Origin: Exiguobacterium alkaliphilum 12/1
GTDB lineage: Bacteria; Bacillota; Bacilli; Exiguobacteriales; Exiguobacteriaceae
Direction of reading: 5' to 3'
Length of the DNA: 64,000 nucleotides
Assembly (NCBI RefSeq): GCF_000714435.1
Contig: NZ_JJMW01000071.1
Span: forward strand, 1 to 64,000
Made by a program: the position numbers and the translations under genes. Positions 40,665 to 53,026 of the stretch are shown one piece after another (position 1 is the first letter of the stretch; each line of letters begins with the position of its first letter). The notes under the pieces are model-generated. The model was given only the letters and a program-made list of their open reading frames with translations, was not told the DNA's origin and did no database searches.

Positions 40665-42047
40665 ATGAAACGTTCGCTTGCGCTTGGGTTATGTATGACG
40701 TTACTTGCCGCGCCGGTCATGGCGACGGAGAAAGAGACGTTACGGGAACGACAAGATCGTCTATCCAAACAGCTAGAGGCATCCAAGAAAGCGCAAGCCG
40801 AGACGGACGCCGAGCTTGACATCACCGAGGCGGAGCGTGACGCGGTCTTGACCGAGGTGAAGGCCGTCAACGAACGGCTCGATAGCCTCAGTGAACAGAT
40901 TGCCGTCCAGCAGGCTGAAGCCGACGCGGCCCGCACCGAGCTCGAGACGACACGCCGCCAACTCGCTGCCCAAGAGCAGTACCTCCAAGGCCAGAAGGCG
41001 CTCCTCAGTGAGCGTCTTCGTGTGCTTCAAGTAAACGAGGACCGGTCCTATCTCCAAGTCATCTTCGAATCCCGCACGTTCGGGGATTTCGTCACGCGTC
41101 TCATGACGGCGCAGTCGATCGCGGAGCAGGACCGGGACCTCATACATAGCTTCATGGAAGAAGTCGAGCGGCTCGAGTCGCTCGAGACGACGCAACGGAC
41201 CCAGCTGTCGTTCGTCAAACAAAAAGAGCGTGAACTCGTCATCACGAAGCAGGCGCTCGACCGTGCAGCCGAGGAGAAGCAGTCGCTCCTTTCCGAACTA
41301 AACGAACAAGTCGAGCTACTCGAGCTCGAACAGATGACGCGCGAGGAAGAACAGGCGCTCATGGACGAACAGCGCCGCATCATCGCCGGTCAGCTCGAGG
41401 CGATTGCAACCGCCGAACGCGAGGCGGCCGAAGCGGAAGCGAGACGACAAGCGGAAGCGAAAGCAGCAGCCGAGGCACAGGCGAAGGCGGACGCCCAAGC
41501 GAAGGCAGATGCAGAGGCGCGAGCACGCCAAGAAGCCGAGGCGAAAGCGAAGACGGAGTCGTCGCCGGGCACAGCACGTGTCGCGCCACCGGTTCCGCCA
41601 GTCGAAGCGGCTGAGAACGTGACGCAACCTGTGTCGACGTTCGTCCGTCCCGTCTCCGGGTACGTCTCGAGCCGGTTCGGCCCGAGGGCGAACCCGCTCA
41701 CCGGGGCGCCGGAGTCGCATCGCGGCATCGACATCGTCAACGCGACCGGCACGCCCATCGTGGCGGCGGCACCCGGCATCGTCATCAAGGCGGCGCCGGC
41801 GACGGGCTACGGCAACGTCGTCTTTGTCTCGCACGTGTTAGGCGGCCAAGTGTGGACGACGGTGTACGGCCATCTCGACTCAATCACGGTCACACCGGGC
41901 CAGACGATCGCGGCCGGCCAGACGGTCGGAACGCTCGGCAACACGGGCTGGTCGACGGGGCCGCACTTACATTTCGAACTTCACCGTGGCGAATGGGCCC
42001 CGGGGCAACCGAACGCGGTCGACCCAGGTCCTTATATCGGCTATTGA
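40665..42047 (+). CDS. EnvC-like murein hydrolase (coiled coil plus M23 peptidase)
   Basis: The 460-residue secreted protein starts with a signal peptide (residues 1-20, ending near VMATE). A long coiled coil follows (about 22-250), then an alanine/lysine/glutamate-rich low-complexity linker (260-305). The C-terminal M23/LytM domain has the zinc motif HRGID near residue 355 and GPHLHFE near 437, so it should be active as a glycyl-glycine-type or DD-endopeptidase on peptidoglycan. The coiled coil plus its place right behind ftsEX mark it as the hydrolase activated by FtsEX, as EnvC, PcsB or CwlO are elsewhere. Confidence 0.88.
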   Translation: MKRSLALGLCMTLLAAPVMATEKETLRERQDRLSKQLEASKKAQAETDAELDITEAERDAVLTEVKAVNERLDSLSEQIAVQQAEADAARTELETTRRQLAAQEQYLQGQKALLSERLRVLQVNEDRSYLQVIFESRTFGDFVTRLMTAQSIAEQDRDLIHSFMEEVERLESLETTQRTQLSFVKQKERELVITKQALDRAAEEKQSLLSELNEQVELLELEQMTREEEQALMDEQRRIIAGQLEAIATAEREAAEAEARRQAEAKAAAEAQAKADAQAKADAEARARQEAEAKAKTESSPGTARVAPPVPPVEAAENVTQPVSTFVRPVSGYVSSRFGPRANPLTGAPESHRGIDIVNATGTPIVAAAPGIVIKAAPATGYGNVVFVSHVLGGQVWTTVYGHLDSITVTPGQTIAAGQTVGTLGNTGWSTGPHLHFELHRGEWAPGQPNAVDPGPYIGY

Positions 42048-42144
42048 CGGAGAGACGCGTCCCAAATGTGTGGAACGCGTCTTTTCTTCTAAACTTTTTG
42101 CTATACTGAATGAAAGACTGATCAAGAGAAATGAGGGACTACCC

Positions 42145-43557
42145 GTGAAAAATTCAACCGCTGGACTACTCGCCGGCGCCACGTTCGTCGCTGGGGCCGG
42201 TGCAGGGCTCGCGACGATGGCGTTTACCGATACGACTGCTCTTCCGACCGCCATCCAACCGCGGAGCGAGGGCTGGGACAAAGTCGAACAAGTGCGCAAG
42301 CTCATCGAGGCCCACTCACTTAAAGATATATCAGACGAAGCGCTCCTCATCGGGGCGCTCGACGGGATGACCGCCGCCCTCGACGACCCGTATTCGGACT
42401 TCCTCGACGCGGAAGAGACGTCGCAATTCACCGATTCGATTGAGTCGAGTTTTGAAGGAATCGGCGCGACTTTGGAGAAGAAAGGAGAAGACATCTTAAT
42501 CGTCGCTCCAATCAAAGGCGCTCCGGCCGAAGCGGCCGGACTCCGTCCAGGGGATGTCATCACGGCCGTCGACGGCGAGTCGATTGAAGGGATGGCCGTC
42601 GAAGAGGCGGTGCGTCTCATCCGCGGAGAGAAAGGGACCGTCGTCACGTTGACGATTCGCCGCGGCGGGCAAGAGGCCGACTATGAGATCACGCGGGACA
42701 CGATTCCAATCGAGACGGTGACGTCAGAGGTGAAGGAAGAAGCGGGCAAGAAGATCGGCTATCTGCAAGTGACCCAGTTCTCCGAACCGACCGACGACGA
42801 ATTTTTGGAACAGCTCGAGGAACTCGAGAGTCAAGACATTGATAGCCTCATCATCGACGTGCGCGGAAACCCGGGTGGCCTGTTGCCGTCCGTCATCACG
42901 ATGGTCGAAGGGTTCGTCCCGACGGACACGCCTGTCGTCCAAATCGAGGACGCCAACGGGGAGCGTGAGTCGCAGAGCGGCCGCGCCCGTGAGGCGAAGC
43001 CGTACGGCCTTTTCGTCTTGACGGACGAAGGCTCGGCCTCGGCGTCGGAGATTCTTGCCGGTGCGCTCAAAGAAGGGGCCGGGGCGACCGTGATCGGCAA
43101 CAAGACGTTCGGCAAGGGCGTCGTCCAGACGGCGTTCGATTTGGCGGACGGCAGCAACTTGAAGCTGACGACGAGCAAATGGCTCACGCCGGACGGCAAC
43201 TGGATCAACGAGAAAGGCATCGAACCGGACATCGAAGTCAATCAACCGGACTATTTCAGCGTCAACCGCATCCTCGCCGAGGCGGACACGCTCGAAGTCG
43301 GCGACTACGGCGATTCGGTCTCGAACTTGCATACCGTCTTAGAAGGCCTCGGCTACGAGCCGGGCGGACAGGCGGGCTATTACGGCGATACGATGGCGCG
43401 GGCCGTCTCCGCTTTCCAAGAAGACAACAACTTGACGGCGGACGGAATCGTCAACGAGGAGACGGCATCGGCGCTCGAATCACGTCTACTTGAAGTCATT
43501 CAAGACGAGGCGAACGACGCCCAGTTGAACCGTGCGCTCGAAGAAGCCGCAAAATAA
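42145..43557 (+). CDS. ctpB: CtpB-type S41 carboxy-terminal processing protease
   Basis: The start is GTG 42145, 7 nt after GAGGG, giving 470 residues with an N-terminal membrane anchor (GLLAGATFVAGAGAGLATM). A PDZ domain (about 90-170, GLRPGDVITAVDGESIEG) precedes the S41 core. The core contains the catalytic serine in EGSASASEILAG and lysine in GKGVVQT. The C-terminal 70 residues are a peptidoglycan-binding domain (LHTVLEGLGYEPGG ... AVSAFQEDNNL). B. subtilis CtpB processes SpoIVFA; in a non-sporing host another target is likely. ctpB-minJ order is conserved. Confidence 0.93.
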   Translation: MKNSTAGLLAGATFVAGAGAGLATMAFTDTTALPTAIQPRSEGWDKVEQVRKLIEAHSLKDISDEALLIGALDGMTAALDDPYSDFLDAEETSQFTDSIESSFEGIGATLEKKGEDILIVAPIKGAPAEAAGLRPGDVITAVDGESIEGMAVEEAVRLIRGEKGTVVTLTIRRGGQEADYEITRDTIPIETVTSEVKEEAGKKIGYLQVTQFSEPTDDEFLEQLEELESQDIDSLIIDVRGNPGGLLPSVITMVEGFVPTDTPVVQIEDANGERESQSGRAREAKPYGLFVLTDEGSASASEILAGALKEGAGATVIGNKTFGKGVVQTAFDLADGSNLKLTTSKWLTPDGNWINEKGIEPDIEVNQPDYFSVNRILAEADTLEVGDYGDSVSNLHTVLEGLGYEPGGQAGYYGDTMARAVSAFQEDNNLTADGIVNEETASALESRLLEVIQDEANDAQLNRALEEAAK

Positions 43558-43582
43558 GGATTAGGGAAAGGATTGGACACGT

Positions 43583-44734
43583 GTGGACGTTCTACGAATG
43601 AGTGTACTCGCTTTATTGACTTTGATTGGTAGTCCGCTGCTCTGGGTGACGCTCGTCGCCCTCGCTTACATATCCATGACACGCATCAAACGGGAACGGG
43701 CGATGTTCCGCTCACGCCGGCGCCCGCCAAAATCGGACTGGATTCATTTCGTCTGGCCAAGCCTTCTGCTCGGCGTGCTCGCCTCGGTCGCGACCGTCTG
43801 GCTCGAGACGACGGTCAACGTCGAATGGCTCGTCACGTTCACCGTCCTGTACGCCCTCGTCGTCTTGACGATGCATCCGCGCTTCGTCAGCCCGGCGTTC
43901 CCGCTCCTCGTCATGCTCGCGGCCGTGTCGCTTCGTGACGTCATCTCGTTCGGACCGCTCGACGAGACGGTCGCTCAGCTCGCCGAGGTCGGTTGGCCGG
44001 TGTATGCGCTCGTCTTCGGCGTCGTCACGCTCGCCGAGGCGGTCTTGCTACGGTGGAACGGGAACGTCGAGACGTCGCCGACGCTCATCTTGTCGAAACG
44101 TGGTCAATTCATCGGCGGTCACGTCGTCAAACGACTCTGGTTCTTCCCACTCGTCGTCTTCTTGCCGCCGTCGTTCGGGTTCGACGGGATGGTCCCAGTC
44201 ATCCTACCGATTCCAATCGGGGTGAGCCTCTTGTCGACCGGGGCGTTGCCACGGACGCTCCTCGGAAAGTTGAGCACGTATCGCGGCATCCTTGCCGTCA
44301 TCGCGCTCGGTCTGTTCGGAGCGTCTTACGCACTTGACGTGCCGTACGCCGGTTACGTCTTGATCGCGCTCTATGTATTGTATGAGCTCGCGTTACAGCT
44401 CATCAAACGTGAGAACCGGGCGACGACGCCGGTGTTCATCAACGGCAACCGTGGGGCGGTCATCGTCGACACGCTCCCGGGTTCGCCAGGGGAAGCGATG
44501 CAACTCATCCCGGGCGAGTCGATTTATAAAGTGAACGGGACGGTCATCACGGGCGGGAGCAGCTTCTATGAGGCGCTCCAGCTTCATAAACCGTACATCA
44601 AGCTCGAGGTACTCAACTTGAACGGGGATATCCGGTTCGTCCAGCGGGCGATGTATGAAACCGACCCGCATGAGCTCGGCATCTTGTTCGTCGGGGAGCC
44701 GATGAGCCCGCGGCTACGTCTGCGCAAGTTATGA
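43583..44734 (+). CDS. minJ: MinJ-like division-site membrane protein with PDZ domain
   Basis: The 383-residue protein has seven or eight membrane helices (about residues 5-270) and a C-terminal PDZ domain (VIVDTLPGSPGEAMQLIPGES, about 290-370). MinJ bridges DivIVA and MinD at the septum and poles. Identity rests on topology and on its place between ctpB and the uvrBA region, as in B. subtilis. The GTG at 43583 has AAAGGA about 10 nt upstream; an ATG five codons later is possible. It ends in a strong bidirectional terminator. Confidence 0.85.
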   Translation: MDVLRMSVLALLTLIGSPLLWVTLVALAYISMTRIKRERAMFRSRRRPPKSDWIHFVWPSLLLGVLASVATVWLETTVNVEWLVTFTVLYALVVLTMHPRFVSPAFPLLVMLAAVSLRDVISFGPLDETVAQLAEVGWPVYALVFGVVTLAEAVLLRWNGNVETSPTLILSKRGQFIGGHVVKRLWFFPLVVFLPPSFGFDGMVPVILPIPIGVSLLSTGALPRTLLGKLSTYRGILAVIALGLFGASYALDVPYAGYVLIALYVLYELALQLIKRENRATTPVFINGNRGAVIVDTLPGSPGEAMQLIPGESIYKVNGTVITGGSSFYEALQLHKPYIKLEVLNLNGDIRFVQRAMYETDPHELGILFVGEPMSPRLRLRKL

Positions 44735-44744
44735 ATGCTCGAAA

Positions 44745-44773
44745 AAAGGGAGCCTCCGCGGAGGCTCCCTTTC
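44745..44773. terminator. Bidirectional terminator between minJ and glpK
   Basis: GGGAGCCTCC pairs with GGAGGCTCCC across GC, with an A-run before and TTTC after. Confidence 0.92.
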
Positions 44774-44779
44774 GTGTGC

Positions 44780-46318
<1,539 letters not shown>

Positions 46319-46327
46319 TTAGAAAGA

Positions 46328-47035
46328 TTATGGGACGAGAATGCCATAGACGAGGGCGGCGATGACCGCCCCGATGATTGGTCCGACGACCGGAATCCAT
46401 GAATAGCCCCAGTCCGACGTCCCTTTGCCTTTGATTGGAAGAATCGCATGCGCAATCCGCGGCCCGAGGTCACGTGCCGGGTTGATGGCATATCCCGTTG
46501 TACCACCAAGTGAGAGACCGATCGAGACAACGAGGAAACCGACGATGAGCGGATTCAAGCCGTCCGTGAACGTGTTGGCCCCGAATGACAAAATTCCGAA
46601 GACGAGAACGAACGTACCAATGATTTCCCCGATCAAGTTGAACGGCGTGCTACGAATCCCTGGTGCGGTCGAGAAGGTGGCCAGTTTGGCACCCGGATCG
46701 TCGGTCACATCATAGTGCGGTTTGTAGTGCACGAACACGAGGACGGCCCCGATGAACGCCCCGATAAACTGTGCCAAGATGTAGGCTGGCACATCAGCCC
46801 AAGGGAATGAGCCTGCTGTCGCTAGCCCGACCGTGACGGCAGGGTTCAAGTGCGCCCCTCCGTAGATTCCGGCTGCGTATACCCCGATCATAACGGCGAA
46901 GCCCCAACCGAACGTGATGACGACCCAACCTGCGTTCTCCGCTTTCGAATGACGGAGGACGACGCCGGCGACGACACCGTTACCGAGCAAGATGAGTAGC
47001 ATTGTACCAATAATTTCGCTGACGAATGCTGACAT
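46328..47035 (-). CDS. glpF: Glycerol uptake facilitator
   Basis: GlpF is an aquaglyceroporin. The 235-residue product has six helices and two half-helices; the pore motifs are HLNPAVT (near residue 62) and [10 protein letters not shown] (near 188), the latter with the aspartate typical of glycerol channels. AGAGGGGAG lies upstream of the ATG. It is the first gene of glpFK. Its promoter has a cre-like site and only a short leader, too short for a GlpP-type terminator/antiterminator. Confidence 0.96.
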   Translation of the reverse strand: MSAFVSEIIGTMLLILLGNGVVAGVVLRHSKAENAGWVVITFGWGFAVMIGVYAAGIYGGAHLNPAVTVGLATAGSFPWADVPAYILAQFIGAFIGAVLVFVHYKPHYDVTDDPGAKLATFSTAPGIRSTPFNLIGEIIGTFVLVFGILSFGANTFTDGLNPLIVGFLVVSIGLSLGGTTGYAINPARDLGPRIAHAILPIKGKGTSDWGYSWIPVVGPIIGAVIAALVYGILVP

Positions 47036-47078
47036 GTGATACTCCCCTCTCCCATATTGAATTTTGACTTACCACTTC

Positions 47079-47107
47079 ATTATATCCCCCAATTGAAAGC
47101 GCTTCAA
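47079..47107 (-). promoter_or_regulatory. glpF promoter with a cre-like operator on the -35
   Basis: Read leftward, TTGAAG (47107-47102) and TATAAT (47084-47079) are separated by 17 nt, a good sigma-A promoter. TTGAAAGCGCTTCAA at 47093-47107 is a near-palindrome that matches the CcpA cre core but is one base short of the 14-nt consensus. Overlap with the -35 predicts repression by CcpA with HPr(Ser-P); hprK lies in this window. Confidence 0.7.
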
Positions 47108-47123
47108 AACAAAGATATTCAAA

Positions 47124-47152
47124 AAAACCACTTTTTTATTTTCAAAGTGGCT
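47124..47152 (-). terminator. Terminator of the TauE/SafE gene
   Basis: GCCACTTT pairs with AAAGTGGT across an AT loop and is followed, leftward, by TTTTTTG. Confidence 0.8.
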
Positions 47153-47153
47153 T

Positions 47154-47990
47154 TCACTTGGTAAAACGCCCGATGAAATCGGCGGTGATACCGACGATAA
47201 AAACGAAAAGGACGCCTAGACTCATATACGTGAACGGCATCCAAAGTTGCGTCATCAAGTCGAGTGTGATCGAGACGATGACCACGCCATACAACAAGGC
47301 GAGGCGGCGTGAAATCTCTTTCTCACGATAACGGCTCGTCACCGTCGCGCCGAGCGGGGCCCCGATGAACGCGCCGAGGATGAGCGCGGCCGGGACAAGG
47401 AAGTCGAGCGTGAGCGACGGCAAATAGCTGACGAGTCCTCCGAACGCGATGAACAAGACGGCGGCGAGGCTCGTCCCGACAGCCCGGTGCGTCGAGTAGC
47501 CGAGCCAGCTGACGAGGAGCGGGACGATGATGAAGCCGCCGCCGATGCCGAGGAGCGCAGACAACAGCCCGGCGATCGCCCCGATGACACCCGCGGCGAC
47601 GGTCGTGTTTTCTTTCGGTCGGCGTTTCGATGTTTTCTTTAAGAGCGTAACGGCAAAATAAGATAGGATAGCGAGATAGAACACGTTCAGCAGCCAATCA
47701 CTCGTACCGGAGAAGGCGAGGACGAGCCGGCTCGACAGTTGGGCCGTCACGGCACCAGTCAGTCCGATGAGGAGCCCGGTCGTCCAGGAGACGTTGCCGA
47801 GCGACGTATGCCGCTTCGCACCGGCGAGGCTCGTGCCGACGACGAAGAGCAGAGACGTCGCGACCGCCTCGGCCGCCGTATAACCGCTGAACAACAGCAC
47901 CGGGACGATGATGACCCCGCCGCCGATGCCGAAGAACCCGGACAAGGCGCCGACGACGGCGCCGAGCGGGATGAAGAGGAGAGACCACAT
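47154..47990 (-). CDS. TauE/SafE-family permease
   Basis: This membrane protein has about eight helices in two similar halves. Each half holds the family motif: GFFGIGGGVIIVPVLL in the first and ALLGIGGGFIIVPLLV in the second. Members export sulfite, sulfoacetate or related anions; the substrate is unknown here. ATG 47990 starts at the first helix and gives 278 residues; the frame extends 10 codons further with an equally poor ribosome-binding site. It is transcribed towards glpF and ends in its own terminator. Confidence 0.85.
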   Translation of the reverse strand: MWSLLFIPLGAVVGALSGFFGIGGGVIIVPVLLFSGYTAAEAVATSLLFVVGTSLAGAKRHTSLGNVSWTTGLLIGLTGAVTAQLSSRLVLAFSGTSDWLLNVFYLAILSYFAVTLLKKTSKRRPKENTTVAAGVIGAIAGLLSALLGIGGGFIIVPLLVSWLGYSTHRAVGTSLAAVLFIAFGGLVSYLPSLTLDFLVPAALILGAFIGAPLGATVTSRYREKEISRRLALLYGVVIVSITLDLMTQLWMPFTYMSLGVLFVFIVGITADFIGRFTK

Positions 47991-48122
47991 GTCGACCAAC
48001 TCGTTTCTACATAGATTCATCCTTTATCATAACGGAATGGGCGACATGTCAGAAGCGAATATTTGTTCGTGTATGTGCTATAATCAAATCAATTATGTAG
48101 GAACAGAAAGTGAGGAATCATC

Positions 48123-50093
48123 ATGGAATCGATCCCGTTCGCATTACAATCGGAATATACGCCGGGAGGTGACCAACCGGAAGCGATTCGACAGCTCGTC
48201 GAAGGCGTCAACCGTGGCGACCGCTACCAGACGTTGCTCGGGGCGACCGGCACCGGCAAGACGTTCACCGTCTCGAACGTCATCCAAGAAGTGAAGAAGC
48301 CGACGCTCGTCTTAGCCCACAACAAGACGCTCGCCGGCCAGCTCTACTCGGAGTTCAAAGAGTTCTTCCCGAACAACGCCGTCGAATACTTCGTCAGTTA
48401 TTACGACTATTACCAGCCGGAAGCGTACGTTCCGTCGACGGACACGTTCATCGAGAAAGACGCGTCGATTAACGATGAGATCGATAAATTGCGTCACTCG
48501 GCCACGTCCGCCTTGTTCGAGCGGGACGACGTCATCATCGTCGCCTCGGTGTCGTGCATCTATGGTCTCGGTAACCCGGAAGAGTACCGCAGTCTCGTCC
48601 TCAGTCTCCGTGTCGGAAAAGAGATGGGACGCGATGAGATGCTTCGGAAGTTGATTGACATCCAATATGAACGGAACGATATCGATTTCCAGCGCGGACG
48701 GTTCCGTGTCCGCGGCGACGTCGTCGAGATTTTCCCAGCGTCGCGTGACGAGCATTGTATGCGCGTCGAGTTTTTCGGTGACGAGATTGACCGGATTCGC
48801 GAGATGGACCCGCTCACGGGCGAGATTATCGCCGACCGTGAGCACGTCGCCATCTTCCCGGCGTCCCACTTCGTCACGCGTGACGAGAAATTGCAAAAAG
48901 CAATCGTCAACATCGAAGCCGAGCTCGAAGAACAGCTCGAGAAGTTCCGCGAGGAAGGAAAACTGCTCGAGGCGCAACGGCTCGAACAACGGACGAACTA
49001 CGACCTCGAGATGATGCGCGAGATGGGTTACTGTTCCGGGATCGAGAACTATTCCCGGCATTTGAACCTGATGCCCGAGGGCGCGACACCGTACACGCTC
49101 ATCGACTACTTCCCGAAAGACTTTCTGCTCGTCGCCGACGAGTCGCACGTGACGCTCCCGCAAGTGCGCGGGATGTACAACGGCGACCAGGCGCGGAAAC
49201 AAGTGCTCGTCGACCACGGCTTCCGTTTGCCGTCGGCGAAAGACAACCGTCCGCTCAAGTTCGAGGAGTTCGAGAAGAAGTTGAGCCAGGCGATCTTCAT
49301 TTCGGCGACGCCGGGTCCGTATGAGCTCGAACATACGCCGCACATGGTCGAACAGATTATCCGTCCGACGGGCCTCATCGACCCGACGATTGAGATTCAT
49401 CCGATCAAAGGGCAAATTGACTACTTGATGGATCAAATCCGCGAGCGCATCAAACGGGACGAACGTGTCCTCGTGACGACGCTCACAAAAAAGATGGCCG
49501 AGGACTTATCTGACTATCTTCGTGAGGCCGGCATCAAGGTCAACTACATGCACTCGGAGATCAAGACGCTCGAACGGATCGAAATCATCCGCGACCTCCG
49601 TCTCGGCAAGTATGACGTGCTCGTCGGAATCAACTTGCTCCGGGAAGGGCTCGACATCCCGGAAGTGAGTCTCGTCACGATCCTTGACGCCGATAAGGAA
49701 GGGTTCCTCCGTTCGGACCGGTCACTCATCCAGACGATTGGCCGGGCGGCCCGAAACGCGAACGGACATGTCATCTTGTTCGCCGATAAGATGACCGATT
49801 CGATGCAACGCGCTATCGATGAGACCGACCGACGGCGGACGATCCAATTGGCTTATAATGAAGAACACGGCATCACCCCGAAGACGATTCGAAAAGAAGT
49901 ACGCGGTGTCATCCGGGCGACGGTCGATGCCGAGGAGGAAGTGCTCGAGTCGCTCAGCTCGATGAAGCCGGCCGAGCGCGAGGCGGCAATCGCCAAACTA
50001 GAAGAAGAAATGAAACAAGCGGCCCGCGACCTCCAGTTCGAGCGGGCGGCCGAATTGCGTGACTTAATCTTGGAGTTGAAGGTAGGGAGTTAA
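48123..50093 (+). CDS. uvrB: UvrB, excision nuclease subunit B
   Basis: UvrB verifies DNA damage and recruits UvrC. Walker A is [10 protein letters not shown] (near residue 40). The beta-hairpin that inserts into DNA follows ([20 protein letters not shown], about 92-112), then helicase motifs V and VI ([24 protein letters not shown]). The C-terminal UVR motif ([20 protein letters not shown]) binds UvrC. The length of 656 residues is standard. GTGAGGAATC precedes the ATG. uvrA follows at once. Confidence 0.98.
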   Translation: MESIPFALQSEYTPGGDQPEAIRQLVEGVNRGDRYQTLLGATGTGKTFTVSNVIQEVKKPTLVLAHNKTLAGQLYSEFKEFFPNNAVEYFVSYYDYYQPEAYVPSTDTFIEKDASINDEIDKLRHSATSALFERDDVIIVASVSCIYGLGNPEEYRSLVLSLRVGKEMGRDEMLRKLIDIQYERNDIDFQRGRFRVRGDVVEIFPASRDEHCMRVEFFGDEIDRIREMDPLTGEIIADREHVAIFPASHFVTRDEKLQKAIVNIEAELEEQLEKFREEGKLLEAQRLEQRTNYDLEMMREMGYCSGIENYSRHLNLMPEGATPYTLIDYFPKDFLLVADESHVTLPQVRGMYNGDQARKQVLVDHGFRLPSAKDNRPLKFEEFEKKLSQAIFISATPGPYELEHTPHMVEQIIRPTGLIDPTIEIHPIKGQIDYLMDQIRERIKRDERVLVTTLTKKMAEDLSDYLREAGIKVNYMHSEIKTLERIEIIRDLRLGKYDVLVGINLLREGLDIPEVSLVTILDADKEGFLRSDRSLIQTIGRAARNANGHVILFADKMTDSMQRAIDETDRRRTIQLAYNEEHGITPKTIRKEVRGVIRATVDAEEEVLESLSSMKPAEREAAIAKLEEEMKQAARDLQFERAAELRDLILELKVGS

Positions 50094-52967
50094 ATGGCTG
50101 AGAAGAAAAATGCGATCGTCATCAAAGGGGCGCGCGTCAACAACTTGAAAAACATTGATATCGAGATTCCTCGGGACCAACTCGTCGTCTTGACGGGTCT
50201 GTCCGGTTCCGGGAAGTCTTCGCTTGCCTTCGATACGATTTACGCGGAAGGGCAGCGCCGCTACGTCGAGAGCTTGTCCGCGTATGCAAGGCAGTTCCTT
50301 GGGCAGATGGACAAACCGGACGTCGACACGATCGAGGGTCTCAGTCCGGCCATCTCGATTGACCAGAAGACGACGAGCCGGAACCCGCGCTCGACCGTCG
50401 GGACGGTGACGGAGATTTACGACTACTTACGGCTCTTGTTCGCCCGGATCGGGAAACCGGTCTGTCCGAACCACGGCATCGAGATCTCGAGCCAGACGAT
50501 CTCGCAGATGGTCGACCAAGTGATGGAGCTACCGGAGAAGACGCGCCTGCAAATTCTCGCCCCGATCGTCTCCGGACGAAAAGGGACGCATGTGAAAGTG
50601 TTCGACTCGCTCAAGAAAGAAGGGTTCGTCCGTGTCCGCGTCAACGGGGAAACGATCGAACTGACGGACGAGATCGAGCTCGACAAGAACAAGAAACATT
50701 CGATTGAAGTCGTCGTCGACCGTCTCGTCGTCCGACCTGACGTCGAAGGACGGCTCGCCGATTCGCTCGAGACGGCGCTCCGCCTCGCGGACGGCCGGGC
50801 CATCATCGACAAGATGGACGGGACGGAGCTCCTCTTCAGCGAGCATCATGCCTGTCCGATTTGCGGCTTCTCGATCGGGGAACTCGAACCGCGCATGTTC
50901 TCGTTCAACTCACCGTTCGGCGCATGCCCGACGTGTGACGGACTCGGGACGAAACTCGACGTCGACCCGGAACTCGTCATCCCCGACGCGACGAAGACGT
51001 TGAAAGAAGGCGCGGTCGCCGCGTGGCAGCCGACGAGTTCGCAATATTACCCACAACTGCTCGCGGCGATGTGCAACCATTTCGAAATCGACATGGACGT
51101 CCCGTTCGAGCGGTTGTCGAAACGCGACCAGGACCTCGTTTTGAATGGGACGGACGAAGAGTCGTTCCTGTTCCGCTACGAGAACGATTTCGGCCAAGTC
51201 CGGACGAACACGATTTTCTTCGAAGGGGTGCTCCGAAACATCGAGCGCCGCTACAAAGAGACGACGTCCGACTATATCCGCGAACAGATGGAGATGTATA
51301 TGGCGACGCACGCCTGTCCGACGTGTAGCGGTTACCGGTTGAAAGAAGAGACGCTCGCCGTGAAAATCACGGGCCACCATATCGGGCAAGTGACCGAGCT
51401 GTCGGTCGTCAACGCGATCAACTTGTTCGACGCCATCACGAACGAGTTGAGTGAGAAAGACATCGCCATCGCCCGCCTCATCTTGCAAGAGATTTGTGAG
51501 CGGCTCAGCTTCTTGAACAACGTCGGACTCGACTATTTGACGCTGTCACGGGCAGCCGGGACGCTCTCAGGCGGCGAGGCGCAACGGATTCGACTCGCCA
51601 CGCAAATCGGGTCGCGCCTCACAGGCGTCTTGTACGTCTTGGACGAGCCGTCCATCGGGCTACACCAGCGTGACAACGACCGCTTGATCGCGACGCTCAA
51701 ACAGATGCGCGATATCGGCAACACGCTCATCGTCGTCGAACACGACGAAGACACGATGATGGAAGCCGACTATTTGATCGACATCGGGCCTGGGGCCGGA
51801 GAACATGGCGGGGAAGTCATCGCCGCCGGGACGCCGAAGCAGCTCATGAAAAATAAGAAATCGCTCACCGGTCAATACTTAGCGGGCAAAAAGTTCATCC
51901 CGCTGCCGACCGAACGAAAAGTACCGGACGAGCGCTTCCTCAAGATTTTGAAGGCGGAAGAGAACAACTTGAAAGGGGTCGATGTGTCGATCCCGCTCGG
52001 CATGTTTATCGCCGTCACCGGGGTATCCGGGTCCGGGAAGTCGACGCTCATCAACGAGATTCTGTACAAGTCGCTCGCCCATCACATCAACCGGGCCAAA
52101 GCGAAGCCAGGGAAACACAAGAAGATTGAAGGGCTCGACCAGATTGACAAAGTCATCGACATCGACCAGTCCCCGATCGGACGGACACCGCGGTCGAACC
52201 CGGCGACGTACACGGGCGTGTTCGATGATATCCGCGACGTGTTCGCCTCGACGAACGAAGCGAAGATGCGCGGCTATAAGAAAGGCCGCTTCAGTTTCAA
52301 CGTCAAAGGTGGGCGCTGTGAGGCGTGCCGCGGCGACGGGATTATCAAAATCGAGATGCACTTCCTTCCGGACGTGTACGTGCCGTGTGAGGTGTGTCAC
52401 GGGAAACGCTATAACCGTGAGACGCTCGAAGTGAAGTATAAAGGGAAGACGATCGCCGACGTCCTCGACATGACGATTGAGGAAGGGCTCGACTTCTTTG
52501 ACAAAATTCCGAAAATTAAGCGCAAGATTCAGACGATCTTTGACGTCGGTCTCGGCTACATGAAGCTCGGCCAGCCGGCGACAGAACTGTCGGGCGGGGA
52601 GGCGCAGCGCGTCAAGCTCGCCTCGGAGCTCCATAAACGCTCGACCGGGAAGACGATTTACATCTTGGATGAACCGACGACGGGACTCCATGTCGACGAT
52701 ATCGCCCGGCTGTTGAAAGTCCTGCAGCGCCTCGTCGAGAACGGGGACACGGTGCTCGTCATCGAGCACAACCTCGACGTCATCAAGTCGGCCGACTACT
52801 TGATCGACCTCGGTCCGGAAGGCGGTGACGGCGGCGGGACGATCGTCGCGACGGGGACACCAGAAGAGGTCGCCGAAGTGGCGGCATCGTATACCGGAAA
52901 GTATTTGAAGCCGGTATTAGTACGGGATGCGGCCCGGGCGAAACCGAAAGCAGGAAAACGGAAGTAA
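50094..52967 (+). CDS. uvrA: UvrA, excision nuclease subunit A
   Basis: UvrA scans DNA for lesions as a dimer. Two ABC units are present, with Walker A motifs [14 protein letters not shown] (near residue 31) and [13 protein letters not shown] (near 643), and signatures LSGGEAQR in each. Zinc fingers are seen as CPIC/CPTC (near 255-285) and CEAC/CEVC (near 743-765). The 957 residues are full length. The ATG follows the uvrB stop directly, and the GGTAGGGAG in the uvrB tail serves as ribosome-binding site. Confidence 0.98.
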   Translation: MAEKKNAIVIKGARVNNLKNIDIEIPRDQLVVLTGLSGSGKSSLAFDTIYAEGQRRYVESLSAYARQFLGQMDKPDVDTIEGLSPAISIDQKTTSRNPRSTVGTVTEIYDYLRLLFARIGKPVCPNHGIEISSQTISQMVDQVMELPEKTRLQILAPIVSGRKGTHVKVFDSLKKEGFVRVRVNGETIELTDEIELDKNKKHSIEVVVDRLVVRPDVEGRLADSLETALRLADGRAIIDKMDGTELLFSEHHACPICGFSIGELEPRMFSFNSPFGACPTCDGLGTKLDVDPELVIPDATKTLKEGAVAAWQPTSSQYYPQLLAAMCNHFEIDMDVPFERLSKRDQDLVLNGTDEESFLFRYENDFGQVRTNTIFFEGVLRNIERRYKETTSDYIREQMEMYMATHACPTCSGYRLKEETLAVKITGHHIGQVTELSVVNAINLFDAITNELSEKDIAIARLILQEICERLSFLNNVGLDYLTLSRAAGTLSGGEAQRIRLATQIGSRLTGVLYVLDEPSIGLHQRDNDRLIATLKQMRDIGNTLIVVEHDEDTMMEADYLIDIGPGAGEHGGEVIAAGTPKQLMKNKKSLTGQYLAGKKFIPLPTERKVPDERFLKILKAEENNLKGVDVSIPLGMFIAVTGVSGSGKSTLINEILYKSLAHHINRAKAKPGKHKKIEGLDQIDKVIDIDQSPIGRTPRSNPATYTGVFDDIRDVFASTNEAKMRGYKKGRFSFNVKGGRCEACRGDGIIKIEMHFLPDVYVPCEVCHGKRYNRETLEVKYKGKTIADVLDMTIEEGLDFFDKIPKIKRKIQTIFDVGLGYMKLGQPATELSGGEAQRVKLASELHKRSTGKTIYILDEPTTGLHVDDIARLLKVLQRLVENGDTVLVIEHNLDVIKSADYLIDLGPEGGDGGGTIVATGTPEEVAEVAASYTGKYLKPVLVRDAARAKPKAGKRK

Positions 52968-53026
52968 GGTATAGAAATGATGAGAAACGGGAACATGATT
53001 GACGTGTATCCAATTCGAAGGGGGAA

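Noticed and set aside
41400-41560. Repeated GCGAAGGCA-like units as a DNA tandem repeat
   Set aside because: The repetition comes from the Ala/Lys/Glu/Gln-rich linker of the M23 hydrolase; units are irregular at DNA level.
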